From Hyphomonas sp. (GTDB taxonomy: Bacteria > Pseudomonadota > Alphaproteobacteria > Caulobacterales > Hyphomonadaceae), in the NCBI RefSeq assembly GCF_018402285.1, contig NZ_JAGYJH010000003.1, positions 1 to 64,000 of the forward strand: a stretch of 64,000 nucleotides of DNA, in the 5' to 3' direction. The notes beneath the pieces were generated by a model. That model worked only from the letters and a program-made list of their open reading frames with translations, was not told where the DNA came from and did not search any database. Every line of letters begins with the position of its first letter. Positions within the stretch are counted from its first letter, which is position 1. Below are positions 9,633-18,879 of this stretch, piece by piece. Made by a program: the position numbers and the translations under genes.

Positions 9633-10107
9633 AACTCCATCGACCACATTTCATTCGGCCGCTCCGGAACGGCCAGAGGCTCAGGAACTTCCCGAACCAG
9701 CCGTTTTCTTGGCTTGATCCGCAGGTTCAGTTCCAGTTCGCAATAGATGCGGCGAACGCGCTTATGGTTCCAGGCGAAGCCTTTCACATTGCGCAGGAAC
9801 AGATAGCAAAGGCCAAAGCCCCAGCGCCTCGTCTTTTCGGACTTCGCCAACCCCACCAGCCAATCGGCGATCTCGGCATTCTCGTCCGACAGCTTCGCCT
9901 CATACCGGTAGCAGGTCTCGCTGATGCCAAAGGTGCGGCACGCCAGCGCCACAGACACGCCCTTCTTCCGAACAGCTTCTTTGGCCATCTCTCGTCTTTG
10001 AGATGGCCTTACGGCTTTTTTCCGAGAGCATCTCTCAATAACTGGTTCCGCATCGCCAGTTCGGCATACATCTTCTTGAGCCGGCGGCTCTCATCTGCCA
10101 TCGCGTT

Positions 10108-10127
10108 GGCTACGCCTGCCTGCGGCT
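10108..10127 (-). repeat. 20-nt insert, copy 3 (end of orfA)
   Basis: Plus-strand GGCTACGCCTGCCTGCGGCT between GTT and CAT. It puts a TAG stop into orfA; deleting it restores SEMNAMADESRRLKKMYAEL. Confidence 0.75.
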
Positions 10128-10386
10128 CATCTCAGACATCAGCGAGGCGTCCATGCTCACACTCATAGCCAATTTTGCTCCTTATGGATTGAGCAGTTTT
10201 TCGCTGGGTCGATACAGATGAAACAACACCCCTTTTGAAGCAAGCCACATTCAATGGGACAGAAACCAACGACAACGAACAAAAGGCGCCCGCATAGAGA
10301 TATCAATGAAAAGCTAAGTTGCTTGTTCACTTTATTTTTTTGTTGTTTCTTCGTACGTGCTTGGTTGATTTTGAAGGAACATCCAA

Positions 10387-11508
10387 ATGAGGTTTGGTTT
10401 CAGTCGTCATGTCGTCGCTTTGACAGCTGTGATTTCGGTAGTTGGTGCGCCGATCGCAATTGCCTGCACCGGAATCTCGTTAGAGGCCCAGGACGGAACA
10501 ACTATCGTCGCCCGGACTGTAGAATGGGCCCTTGGCGATGCAGATCATGATACGCTTGTTTTGTTCCCGCGAAATTACGAATTCGTCGGCCAGACGCCTG
10601 AAGGTTACAATGGTCTCACTTGGACCGGCAAATACGGCTTTGCGTCTCTATCGGCATACGGAGAGCCATACGGACCGGATGGAATGAACGAGGTTGGATT
10701 ATATGTGGGCATGTATTATTTCCCCGATTTCGCCAGCTTTGAGGCTTACGATTCCTCTCAACGGGACAGCTCACTTAGCGTTGGCGACTTTATGCGCTGG
10801 ATGCTGTCCAATTTCTCAACAGTAGAGGAAGTCCGCGAAAATCTTGATAAAGTACGTGTCGTCAATGTAGACGATCCACGCTTCGGCGGAGCGGCTTTAC
10901 CGTTTCACTGGAAAATAGCCGACCCAACTGGTGAAAGCATCGTCATCGAGATTACAGACGGAGGGAAGATTGAAATCTTCAATACCGTCGAAGGTGTAAT
11001 CACTAATTCACCTGGCTACGGTTGGCACCTGACAAATCTACGCAACTATCTCGGCCTGTCGCCGAGTGCGGAGGCCCCGATAGAGGTGGATGGTCAAGTC
11101 TTCGCGCCACTCGGTTCCGGGTCCGGTTTGCGCGGTTTGCCGGGTGACTTCACGCCTCCATCACGCTTTCTCCGTGCCCTCGCTTTTACCGCCAGCGCAA
11201 GGCCGCTGGAGAAAAGCCAAGACGCCGTTTTCGAGGCATTCCGTATTCTTGATAATTTCAACATACCGGTTGGGAGCACAGGTGCTCCAGGGAAAATAGC
11301 GACCGATATCGAAAGCGCGACCCAGATTACAACGGTCAGCGATCTCGACAACAAGCTTTTTTATTTCCATACTATGTCAGATCGGCAAGTGCGCATGCTT
11401 GACCTCAAAAAAATCGACTTTGGCTCGATTGAGATGCAGTTGATCACCTCTGGTGTTTCTACAGAACAGACCATCCGAGAGATCTCTCCAAACGAAGGGT
11501 CACTTTAG
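10387..11508 (+). CDS. Secreted choloylglycine-hydrolase/penicillin-acylase-like Ntn hydrolase
   Basis: A 373-residue protein with a signal peptide (to about residue 26) directly followed by ACTGISL. Removal of the signal would free Cys27 as the N-terminal nucleophile, the hallmark of this Ntn family. Arg43 in IVARTVEW, Asn in [12 protein letters not shown] and the [15 protein letters not shown] stretch fit the other active-site positions. The usual Asp near Arg is Glu here (RTVEW). Relatives cleave linear amides: bile salts, penicillin V or, in Gram-negatives, acyl-homoserine lactones; the true substrate is unknown. Start chosen at 10387 with GAAGGA upstream. The gene is clearly less GC-rich than its right-hand neighbours and follows the IS, so it may be acquired. 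Confidence 0.85.
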   Translation: MRFGFSRHVVALTAVISVVGAPIAIACTGISLEAQDGTTIVARTVEWALGDADHDTLVLFPRNYEFVGQTPEGYNGLTWTGKYGFASLSAYGEPYGPDGMNEVGLYVGMYYFPDFASFEAYDSSQRDSSLSVGDFMRWMLSNFSTVEEVRENLDKVRVVNVDDPRFGGAALPFHWKIADPTGESIVIEITDGGKIEIFNTVEGVITNSPGYGWHLTNLRNYLGLSPSAEAPIEVDGQVFAPLGSGSGLRGLPGDFTPPSRFLRALAFTASARPLEKSQDAVFEAFRILDNFNIPVGSTGAPGKIATDIESATQITTVSDLDNKLFYFHTMSDRQVRMLDLKKIDFGSIEMQLITSGVSTEQTIREISPNEGSL

Positions 11509-11806
11509 TTGAAGTCAGCACCTGATCCGTCACGCCTGAGCCGGTAAGTTATTAGGTGCTGCCGATTTCTTGGTCGGCAGCTTATGCTATCAGGATTTGT
11601 TCCTTTTGCGCGCGGCTAAGGCACGCGTCGAAAGCCTATGTCTGATTGGAGAAACTGAAGTTCGAACTCTCAGTACCTTTGCCCAATCTGCTACCTATGT
11701 CTCAGGTCCCTCACTCCTCTTTGCCGTTCTCCGCCCGCGCGCCCCATTGGCCAGCGCGGCTTTCCCTCCTAGGGTAGTCTGCAGACACTTCAGGGAAGGA
11801 AACACA

Positions 11807-12577
11807 ATGGATCTCGGACTTAAAGGCAAGAAGGCCATCATCCTCGGCGGCACACGCGGCATCGGCCGGGCGATCGCCGACACATTGGCGAAGGAAGGCG
11901 CACATGTCGCTGTCTGCGCCCGCAACGGCGATCAGGTGGCCGCCGCCGTGGCCGATCTCAAGATGCTCGGCGTCAACGCCACAGGCGCCTCGGTGGATGT
12001 GACGGACGGCCCCGCCCTGAAGGCGTGGATCGCTGACGCGGCTAAGACGCTCGGCGGCCTCGACATCCTCATCTCAAACGCCGGCGCCATGGCGCAGGGC
12101 AATGATGTCGCCGCCTGGGAATCGAACTTCAAACTCGACGTGCTCGCCGCCGTCAACGCCTTCGAGGCGGCGGAGCCCCTGCTCTCCACGGCCGCAAAAA
12201 CTTCCGGGGACGCAGCCTTCGTGATCATCTCCTCGATTTCTGCCGCAATGGCTGACCGAGGCGACTCCTATGGCCCGATCAAGGCCGCCCTCATCCACAT
12301 GGCCAAGGGCCTCGCCCGCCAGCATGCCAAGGCCGGCATCCGCGTCAATGTCGTCTCCCCCGGCATGGTTTATTTCGAAGGTGGCGTCTGGCACATGGTG
12401 AAGACCAACATGCCGGAATTCTTCGAGCAGGCGAACGCCCGCAACCCCACAGGTCGCTGCGCCACGCCGCAGGAAATCGCCAATGCGGCGGTGTTCCTCG
12501 CCAGCCCCGCCTCCTCCTACACGACCGGCGCCAACCTGATCGTGGACGGAGCAGTTTCAAACCGGGTGAACTTCTAG
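11807..12577 (+). CDS. SDR-family NAD(P)-dependent oxidoreductase
   Basis: A classical short-chain dehydrogenase of 256 residues: cofactor motif GGTRGIG near the start, NAG in ISNAGAMAQG, catalytic Ser in IISSISAAM and YxxxK as YGPIKAALIHMAKG, with the ending GANLIVDGAVSNRVNF. I chose the start at 11807 because GGAAGGA lies just before it and the protein then begins MDLGLKGKKAIILGG. The open frame extends further upstream, but that part looks non-coding. The substrate cannot be read from sequence. It stands alone, with about 300 bases of apparently non-coding DNA before it. Confidence 0.9.
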   Translation: MDLGLKGKKAIILGGTRGIGRAIADTLAKEGAHVAVCARNGDQVAAAVADLKMLGVNATGASVDVTDGPALKAWIADAAKTLGGLDILISNAGAMAQGNDVAAWESNFKLDVLAAVNAFEAAEPLLSTAAKTSGDAAFVIISSISAAMADRGDSYGPIKAALIHMAKGLARQHAKAGIRVNVVSPGMVYFEGGVWHMVKTNMPEFFEQANARNPTGRCATPQEIANAAVFLASPASSYTTGANLIVDGAVSNRVNF

Positions 12578-12608
12578 GAAAAGCCCGGCGGCCAATTCCG
12601 GAGAGGGC

Positions 12609-13874
12609 TTAGCGGCTAGCCAGGTGAGACCGGCGCTTGAAGGTCAACTCAGTTTCTTCGACCGGCCGGCCAGACATGTCCTCCGGGGTCGAATAGACCC
12701 GGACGGTCATGTCCTCTTCGGTCAGGCCGACATGCATGAACCCCCAGAGGGATCCTTTGGAAAAGGGATTGGCAAGCCCCGGATTGGCCGCCAGCTGATT
12801 GGCCATGAATTTCGGGTGAAGCGGGCGGTACTTGGACCCTGCCCCGGAGACCAGCGCGGGCAGCACCGGCGCGCCGGAAACTCCCTCGCTGCGGCAATCA
12901 TCGGTGTAGACTTCCAGCATGTGATCATCGCCGGAAATGTAAGCGTCGGCATGTTTGCACACGGCGATCATGTACAGCGACCGCAAGGCATGGGCCTTTT
13001 CAAACTTGCTGCCCCCGCCCGACCAGACCGCATGATGGCCGATGACAATCTTCCAGTGCGCCTCTGAAGACGCCAGCGCCTCTTCCAGCCACGCGACCAT
13101 CTGCTTCTCGCCCTCTGTCGCTGGTTTCACGAAGTCGTCCCATTCCTCCATCTCGCCGGTGCGCGCCTCGCGGCCCTCCGTATCCAGATTGTCCACATGC
13201 ACGCTTGTGCTCGCCAGCAGCATCTCTGTGTCGATAACGAAAATCTCGACAAAGCCTTCCATTCCGGCCGGAGAGGCGCGGTAGTAGAAATCCGGCATGG
13301 TGAAATTGGGGTGCTTCTGGAAATAGTCCATCTGCGCCGCAGTGGCCTCGCGCGAGACGCGCCAGTCATGGTTTCCCATCATCGCATAGATGGTGAAATC
13401 CTCCACGCCTTTGCCAAGCGTGCCATAGGGCTGGTCCAGCATGTCGTAGAAGCGCCGCTCATCGCTGATCCCGTCAGCCCCCAGCGTCGCGCCATCCGGA
13501 TAGATGTTGTCGCCCACCATCGTGGCAAAATCACACCCGAGCTTGCGGCACACTTCCTCGGCAGCAAAGGCAACCGGATACATCCCGCTGGCTTCCATAT
13601 ACCCGCCGATCGCTGCCTCAAACACAAAGGGCGTTGGCCGGAAGCCGGTCATGTCGGCATTGCGCTCAAGCCAGTCTTCCGCCTGGGCGGCAAGATAGCT
13701 GCTCAGCGTACGGTGAGGCGTCTCGTCCTCGTCGAGGCGCTCATAGGACGGAATGTAGCCCGTATCGCCCAGAACCGCGAAATTGGCCCTGCGGTCTTCC
13801 GCGCCGGCAGGCCCGGAGTGGACGCACGCCGCAAGGCTGAGGGCGCAAAGCGCGGTCATGAGGTGTTTGTACAT
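12609..13874 (-). CDS. Purple acid phosphatase-like metallophosphoesterase lipoprotein
   Basis: A 421-residue calcineurin-fold phosphoesterase. The signal ends in LSLAACVHSG, a lipobox, so it should be membrane-anchored and face the periplasm or outside. Metal-binding motifs appear in order: VLGDTGYIPSYE, MVGDNIYPDG, MMGNHDW, VIGHHAVWSGGG and ISGDDHMLE, as in tartrate-resistant acid phosphatases. It lies downstream of a TonB-dependent receptor on the same strand, with a terminator-like hairpin between, and the pair is preceded by a PHO box. It most likely releases phosphate from organic esters under phosphate limitation (inference from motifs and context). Confidence 0.85.
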   Translation of the reverse strand: MYKHLMTALCALSLAACVHSGPAGAEDRRANFAVLGDTGYIPSYERLDEDETPHRTLSSYLAAQAEDWLERNADMTGFRPTPFVFEAAIGGYMEASGMYPVAFAAEEVCRKLGCDFATMVGDNIYPDGATLGADGISDERRFYDMLDQPYGTLGKGVEDFTIYAMMGNHDWRVSREATAAQMDYFQKHPNFTMPDFYYRASPAGMEGFVEIFVIDTEMLLASTSVHVDNLDTEGREARTGEMEEWDDFVKPATEGEKQMVAWLEEALASSEAHWKIVIGHHAVWSGGGSKFEKAHALRSLYMIAVCKHADAYISGDDHMLEVYTDDCRSEGVSGAPVLPALVSGAGSKYRPLHPKFMANQLAANPGLANPFSKGSLWGFMHVGLTEEDMTVRVYSTPEDMSGRPVEETELTFKRRSHLASR

Positions 13875-13924
13875 GGGTCTGTCCTGTCTTTGTTTCGGGG
13901 ATCACCACCCCGCCAATGGCGAAA

Positions 13925-13947
13925 GGCCCCGGCGGTCTGCCGGGGCC
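13925..13947 (-). terminator. Hairpin terminator or attenuator between receptor and phosphatase genes
   Basis: GGCCCCGGC and GCCGGGGCC form a 9-bp stem with a 5-base loop, followed by TTT on the minus strand. It lies after the receptor stop codon and before the phosphatase start, so it could reduce expression of the downstream gene relative to the receptor. Confidence 0.65.
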
Positions 13948-13960
13948 TTTGCTCTTTGTA

Positions 13961-16816
13961 TCAGAAGTTGGCCTTGAAGCCGAACTTCGCCGTCCAGCCA
14001 TACTCTTCATACTGCAGGAGGCGGTCACGGCCGGGGCCAGTCTGATAGGCCGTATAGGTTGCGTCGTTGATGTTTACGAGTTCTCCGAACAATTGCAGGT
14101 TCGGGGTGAGCCGGTACTTTGCGGAAGCATCAACCTGGAAGTGCGATTCGACATACCGGTCACTTTCGGCGTCACTTTCTATTTCATCAAGGTAGGACGA
14201 GCGGCCCGTGCCCGAAAGGCGCAGGCTGAGAGGCCCTTTATCATAGCCAACCGCGATGTTGAAGGTGTGCTTGGATGAGGTCGGCAGCGGGATTGACCGT
14301 CCCAGCACATCACCCGACGCGTCCGTGTAGGTATAGTTCACGTTTGCCAGCAGTCCGTCAAACGGCGCCGGCAAACCGGTAAAGGCCTGCGCGTAGGAAA
14401 GCTCGATACCTTTCACTTCGGCCGTTTCACCATTGATCGGGATAGTGGCCTCATCATAGGCTATGCCCTGAAAGGTGCCGTTCTCGAACCCTGCATCAAC
14501 AATGAAGTCTTCAATGCGCTTGTAGAAGACGCCGCCCTGGAGCACGGCTTCGGGTGCAAAATAATATTCCAGTGTCGCGTCGAAATTGGTCGCGCGGTAG
14601 GGGTCAAGGTCCGGATTGCCGAACTCGCCTTCACGCTCGTTCTCGTCATTCTCCTCAACAACGAAGAATGGGGCAAATTGTTTGAAATTAGGACGAATGA
14701 TTGACTGGAAGGCGCCGAAGCGTGCGACGATTTTTTCATTTACATCGTAGCGGATATTCAAACTTGGCAGGACGTCGGTATAATCGTTGCTAAACGAGAC
14801 CGGCGTAATGAAGAGCGTGTCCTCCTCGAGGCTGAGGCCGCCGACAATTGCACCTTCCTCGACCAGCTCCGTTCGGTTGCCGCGGGTATCGGTCTTGGTA
14901 TGCTCTATGCGAATGCCGGCGATCAGACGCAGCGGGCCTGACTGGTACTTGCCCATCACATAGCCGGCCAGGATATCCTCGTCAGCTTCGAAGCTTTCAA
15001 CTGTCGAAACAAACTCCGTCTCAAGTTCGTTCAGTTCAAAAGCACCGAGGCCATTTCTGGAAACAAAGTTCTTAACGGCTCCGAGGTCAGGCAGAACGCC
15101 GAGATCGGCAAGCCCATAGGTCTGGGTTCCCGCCACGTCGGCAAGGGTGAAGTCGCCATCAAAGTCTTCGTAAAGATCGATCACAAAGTTCTGCGTTTTT
15201 TCACGCTGGCGAAGCTTCAAGCCGCTCTTGATTTCAAATGTCCCTCGATCGACGGCGAACTCGCGCGCCACGTCAATCTTGAACGAGGCTTCCTTATCGT
15301 CTGCGTCTTCGCGCGTGGTTCTCTCCAGAAGCGTGAAGCCGTAATTGGTGGGATCGGAAAATGCCGCCGCCCCAAAATCGATATTATAGAGCGGTCTGTT
15401 CATGTCGGAAAAATCGAAAGTCACGCCCAGCTCACCGGGAGACCGGAAGCGTTCCTGGAACCGGATCGGGTCGATTGAGCCTCGCTCTTTCTGGTCGGCT
15501 TCCGAGTAGGCGGCATCATATGTCACCGTCCAAGGGCCGGTGAAGGTCTCACCACCAAGCGAAAAGGTACGGATGGTCTGAGCCTCACCGCGATCTTTCA
15601 GGTCGCGGCGAACCTGAATGCGGCCATCGGCTGAATCGAACGACGCTGTGTTTTCTGAGCCTGCAAAAGGCTCTTCGCTCATGCCAAAAATCAGTCGACG
15701 ACGTAGTTCGGTATCGTCAAACTTGGAATAAAGCCCACGCGCATAGAGAGTGGTACTATCGTTTAGTCGGTAGTCTGCGCCGAGTGTTATTCCATAGCGC
15801 TCCCGGCGTACGTCATAGTCACGGTACTCAACGTCTTCAGCGTAGGCAATGCCGTCATCGGTCTCGCTCCAGCCATCCATTTCAATATTGTCGGTCGCGA
15901 ATTCGCGATCATAGTAGCTAAACCCACCTGCAATACCCAGGTCGTCGCCAAACAGCTTGATAAAGTCGAAGCTTCCCTTAGGCGACGTTTTACCATTCAG
16001 GTCGTTGTACGACCCTTCCAGCGACGCTGAAAAATAGTCTGACTTGCGGTCGAAGGCGCTTGTGGTGTTAATTTCGATCGAGCCACCGATTGTGTCGGCG
16101 TCCATGTCCGGGGTCAGCGATTTCTTGATCTCGATCGACTCAATGAGCTCCGACGGGATCACGTCCAACGCTACGGCGCGCTCATCGCCGCCCGTTGCCA
16201 GTACGCGATTACCGTTGATCGAAGAGGAGTTGAGGTTTGGATCGAGGCCGCGCACGGAGACGAAACGCCCTTCGCCCTGGTCATTCAGGACGTTGATGCC
16301 GGGCGCGCGGCGTAGCGCTTCTGCAACGTTCTGGTCCGGGAACTGACCAATCGCGTCACGCGTCAGAACTGTTTCAACCGTATCGGACGCTCGCTGACGA
16401 GCAATTGAGCTCAGCAGGTTGGACTGCTGGCCGATCACCAGAACGGTTTCCATCACGGCCGTGTCGCCGTCTGTGCCGCGCGGCGCGAGCGCGAAGGACT
16501 CGGCCAACGTGCCGTCTTCGGAAACCGTGATCACGCGGGACTGCTCTTCAGCGCCGGGATAGCGGACCCGCAGGGTGTAGGTGCCCGCCGCAATGTTGGT
16601 GAAGCGGTAAGACCCGTCCTGGCCGACTTCGGCGCTCTGGTTGATTTCCACCAGAGTGACTTCGGCCCCGCGCAGCGCGCGTGTGCCGGTCGCATCGGCA
16701 ACCTCACCGGTGATGGTGCCAGCGCTGGCAACCGGAACGGCGACGGCAGTGGCGAGAATGCTGGAGGCAAGCAGGCGCGCCGTCAGGCCGCGGCCGAAGA
16801 ATGAAGCGTGGAACAT
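13961..16816 (-). CDS. TonB-dependent receptor with N-terminal carboxypeptidase-regulatory-like domain
   Basis: A 951-residue outer membrane receptor. Signal peptide to about residue 32, then a small beta domain (residues 33-110: TGTRALRGAEVTLVEINQSA, YTLRVRYPGAEE), a plug domain (DTVETVLTRDAIGQFPDQN; FVSVRGLDPNLNSSSINGNR) and a long beta-barrel ending in the typical terminal Phe (AKFGFKANF). The layout matches the large Caulobacter/Xanthomonas receptor family, which imports varied substrates. The PHO box 170 bases upstream and the phosphatase downstream suggest a phosphorus-containing substrate. The N-terminal extension resembles a CarboxypepD-type domain rather than an anti-sigma signalling domain. 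Confidence 0.92.
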   Translation of the reverse strand: MFHASFFGRGLTARLLASSILATAVAVPVASAGTITGEVADATGTRALRGAEVTLVEINQSAEVGQDGSYRFTNIAAGTYTLRVRYPGAEEQSRVITVSEDGTLAESFALAPRGTDGDTAVMETVLVIGQQSNLLSSIARQRASDTVETVLTRDAIGQFPDQNVAEALRRAPGINVLNDQGEGRFVSVRGLDPNLNSSSINGNRVLATGGDERAVALDVIPSELIESIEIKKSLTPDMDADTIGGSIEINTTSAFDRKSDYFSASLEGSYNDLNGKTSPKGSFDFIKLFGDDLGIAGGFSYYDREFATDNIEMDGWSETDDGIAYAEDVEYRDYDVRRERYGITLGADYRLNDSTTLYARGLYSKFDDTELRRRLIFGMSEEPFAGSENTASFDSADGRIQVRRDLKDRGEAQTIRTFSLGGETFTGPWTVTYDAAYSEADQKERGSIDPIRFQERFRSPGELGVTFDFSDMNRPLYNIDFGAAAFSDPTNYGFTLLERTTREDADDKEASFKIDVAREFAVDRGTFEIKSGLKLRQREKTQNFVIDLYEDFDGDFTLADVAGTQTYGLADLGVLPDLGAVKNFVSRNGLGAFELNELETEFVSTVESFEADEDILAGYVMGKYQSGPLRLIAGIRIEHTKTDTRGNRTELVEEGAIVGGLSLEEDTLFITPVSFSNDYTDVLPSLNIRYDVNEKIVARFGAFQSIIRPNFKQFAPFFVVEENDENEREGEFGNPDLDPYRATNFDATLEYYFAPEAVLQGGVFYKRIEDFIVDAGFENGTFQGIAYDEATIPINGETAEVKGIELSYAQAFTGLPAPFDGLLANVNYTYTDASGDVLGRSIPLPTSSKHTFNIAVGYDKGPLSLRLSGTGRSSYLDEIESDAESDRYVESHFQVDASAKYRLTPNLQLFGELVNINDATYTAYQTGPGRDRLLQYEEYGWTAKFGFKANF

Positions 16817-16986
16817 TGGTAAACCCTTCCGCTGAAAACTGCATCGGCGGGTAACAGGGCAGTGTCTCAGACTTGCGACAGTTTTGCGTACTTATTGTTG
16901 CAACGCTTTGATCGTATCCGGAGCGTTGCAGGATCGCCACTAAGATACATTTTTATGTATTTTTATTTTTAGTTACTGCAGGAATA

Positions 16987-17015
16987 ATGACGCTGGAATG
17001 ACACTTTCCTGACAG
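16987..17015 (-). promoter_or_regulatory. PHO box (PhoB site), three 11-bp repeats
   Basis: On the minus strand CTGTCAG, GTGTCAT and GCGTCAT begin at 17015, 17004 and 16993, exactly 11 bases apart and separated by 4-base AT-rich spacers (GAAA, TCCA). This matches the known PhoB consensus of CTGTCAT direct repeats. It stands about 170 bases before the TonB receptor start and just after the stop of the antiporter gene. Confidence 0.8.
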
Positions 17016-17022
17016 CGCGCCC

Positions 17023-18879
17023 TCAGGACTGGTCACTGATATCCTTGCCGGGCGTTGATTCGGAAAATCCGCTGGCAACCGCCCGGCGCTTACCCACGAG
17101 CCTGCCGGCGCGCGCCCCTGCCCGGCGTATCAGATCGGCCATCAGGACGCCAAAGCCGGGGTCCTCCTCGCCGATCACGATACCGACCGTGCCGACCCCG
17201 CCGGCATCGTCGAGCGCGCAAACCACGATATCCACATCGCCGGCAGACACCCGGTCGCCAACGACCGGATTGCCATCAAACGCCCGGTCCAGATACTGGC
17301 CGGCCGTCTGGCCTTCGGCCGCGTCAATGTCCTCCAGCCCGTACTGGCGCACGAGGTCGGACATCTTCGTCGCGCCCTTGAGCCGGAACTGGATATCGGA
17401 GTCCGCCGTCATCTCTTCCCAGGGGCTGGCATAAATCTGGTCAAGCAGGCGCACCCGCCGCGCGGCGGCAAAAAGGTAAACCTGGTCATCGGCCTGAAGC
17501 GGGCCGATCGTATGGACTGAATAGGAAAGCCCGTCGCGGATCACCATGACCGGCCGCGCCCAGCGCGGGACGCGCTCGCCCCTGGCAATCGCGCTGTCGG
17601 GATGGATCTTGTAGCCGACGAGTTCCATCTCTGCCGCGCCGCGCAGTTCAAGCTCTACCCGGTCCACCAGCCCCTGCTCGGAGGGCAGGCTCATCTTCAG
17701 GAGCTTGGCTGCCGGCTGGATCGTCCAGCCCTGAACCAGCAGCGACGCCAGCACCATCACAAACACGACGTTGAAATAGAAACTGCCATTCTCGATGCCT
17801 GCAAGTCCCGGCAGGATCGCCAGCAGGATCGATACGGCCCCCCGTAAGCCAACCCAGCCGGTAAACAGGGTTTCCCGCGAGCGGAAATCGAACGGCAGCA
17901 GGCACAGCCAGACGGCCAGCGGCCGGGCGACGAAGATCAGCACACCCGACAGGACCAGCGCCGGCAAGAGAATGTCCGGAAACTCCGAAGGCGTCGCCAG
18001 GAGGCCGAGCGCTAGGAACATCCCGATCTGGGCGAGCCAGGTCATGCCGACCTGAAACCGGCGCAGCCTCTGGGCAAACCGGACCTTCTGGTTGCCTGCC
18101 ACCACCCCGGCCACATAGGCAGCCAGGAACCCGCTGCCTCCCAGGAGGGCGCACACAGAGAAGACGACCAGCGCCGCGGCAAGACCCGTGATCGGGTAAA
18201 GGCCCGGATCGAGGTTCACGAGCTTGTTGAGCAGCCAGGAAACCCCGAAGCCGCCGATTACGCCAAACAGAAGGCCAAGGCCCATCTGCTGGATAAAGGT
18301 GAGCAGCACTTCAAATCCGAAGAGAGCACTTGTGCCGGCATCGGCCGCAATCAGTTCGATCAGCAGGATGGTAAGGAAGATCGCCATCGGGTCGTTCGCC
18401 CCGGATTCGATTTCCAGCGTCGAGCCGACCTTCTCCCTCAGCCTTATCCCCCCTGCCCGCAGCAGGAAGAACACAGCAGCCGCGTCCGTGGACGCCACGA
18501 TCGAGCCAAGCAGGAACGCCTCCAGCCACCCGGCCCCGAACAGGAAGTGGGCCGCAACCCCCGTCAGCCCTGCGGTCAGCAGAACACCAAACGTCGCCAG
18601 ACTGAGCGCGGGCGCCGCCGCCACGCGGTAACTGCGCAAAGGCGTCTCGAAGCCGCTGTCAAAAAGGATGATGGCGAGGGCAAGGGAGCCGATGAAGTAA
18701 GCCACCGATCCGCTGTCAAACTCGATGCCGAGCAGGCCGTCTTCGCCTGCCAGAAGTCCAATCCCGAGAAAGACGAGTAGCAAGGGCGCGCCGAAGCGCT
18801 GCGAGACCAGGCTCGTCAGGGCCGCGAGCGTCACGAGCGCAGATCCGATCAGGATTGCAATGTTGACAGATTCAAACAG
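17023..18879 (-). CDS. nhaP2: Potassium/proton antiporter, NhaP2 (CPA1) type
   Basis: About 619 residues: an N-terminal membrane domain with around 12 helices (ESVNIAILIGSALVTLAALT onward; STLEIESGANDPMAIFLTIL holds the transport motif with the ND pair), then a cytosolic tail with a TrkA-C-like regulatory domain (ELRGAAEMELVGYKIHPDSA) and a further C-terminal CorC/HlyC-like part (DIDIVVCALDD region). This is the NhaP2/CvrA arrangement, a K+/H+ exchanger. The reading frame is open to 19020, but the homology begins at FESVNIAILIG. A perfect AGGAGG (18888-18893) lies 8 bases before a CTG at 18879, so a rare CTG start is the best fit; an upstream start remains possible. Confidence 0.85.
   Translation of the reverse strand: MFESVNIAILIGSALVTLAALTSLVSQRFGAPLLLVFLGIGLLAGEDGLLGIEFDSGSVAYFIGSLALAIILFDSGFETPLRSYRVAAAPALSLATFGVLLTAGLTGVAAHFLFGAGWLEAFLLGSIVASTDAAAVFFLLRAGGIRLREKVGSTLEIESGANDPMAIFLTILLIELIAADAGTSALFGFEVLLTFIQQMGLGLLFGVIGGFGVSWLLNKLVNLDPGLYPITGLAAALVVFSVCALLGGSGFLAAYVAGVVAGNQKVRFAQRLRRFQVGMTWLAQIGMFLALGLLATPSEFPDILLPALVLSGVLIFVARPLAVWLCLLPFDFRSRETLFTGWVGLRGAVSILLAILPGLAGIENGSFYFNVVFVMVLASLLVQGWTIQPAAKLLKMSLPSEQGLVDRVELELRGAAEMELVGYKIHPDSAIARGERVPRWARPVMVIRDGLSYSVHTIGPLQADDQVYLFAAARRVRLLDQIYASPWEEMTADSDIQFRLKGATKMSDLVRQYGLEDIDAAEGQTAGQYLDRAFDGNPVVGDRVSAGDVDIVVCALDDAGGVGTVGIVIGEEDPGFGVLMADLIRRAGARAGRLVGKRRAVASGFSESTPGKDISDQS

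Larger units (their letters stand above)
9143..9988 (-). pseudogene. IS3-family transposase OrfB (DDE integrase core), disrupted
   Basis: The start region MAKEAVRKKGVSVALACRTF, the helical FAWNHKRVRRIYCELELNLR, the catalytic-core piece [17 protein letters not shown] and the C-terminal [19 protein letters not shown] are in the normal order for IS3 OrfB (rve domain). The DNGPE motif holds the second catalytic Asp. The frame is broken at 9613-9632 and 9164-9183 by short inserts; removing each restores the expected family sequence, including a normal C-terminus ending in MKLKLAA at the stop at 9143. Confidence 0.75.
9104..10250 (-). mobile_element. IS3-family insertion sequence remnant, 5' truncated
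   Basis: Reading on the minus strand, the end of orfA (ADESRRLKKMYAELAMRNQL) is followed by an A6G slippery run at about 10015 and by orfB, the usual IS3 arrangement for programmed -1 frameshifting. The left end is probably at GGTAATCATCCC, about 9104. The orfA N-terminus and the second terminal repeat are missing, so the right boundary (about 10200-10250) is approximate. Both frames are broken by three 20-nt inserts and by at least one further indel near 9367. Confidence 0.75.
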
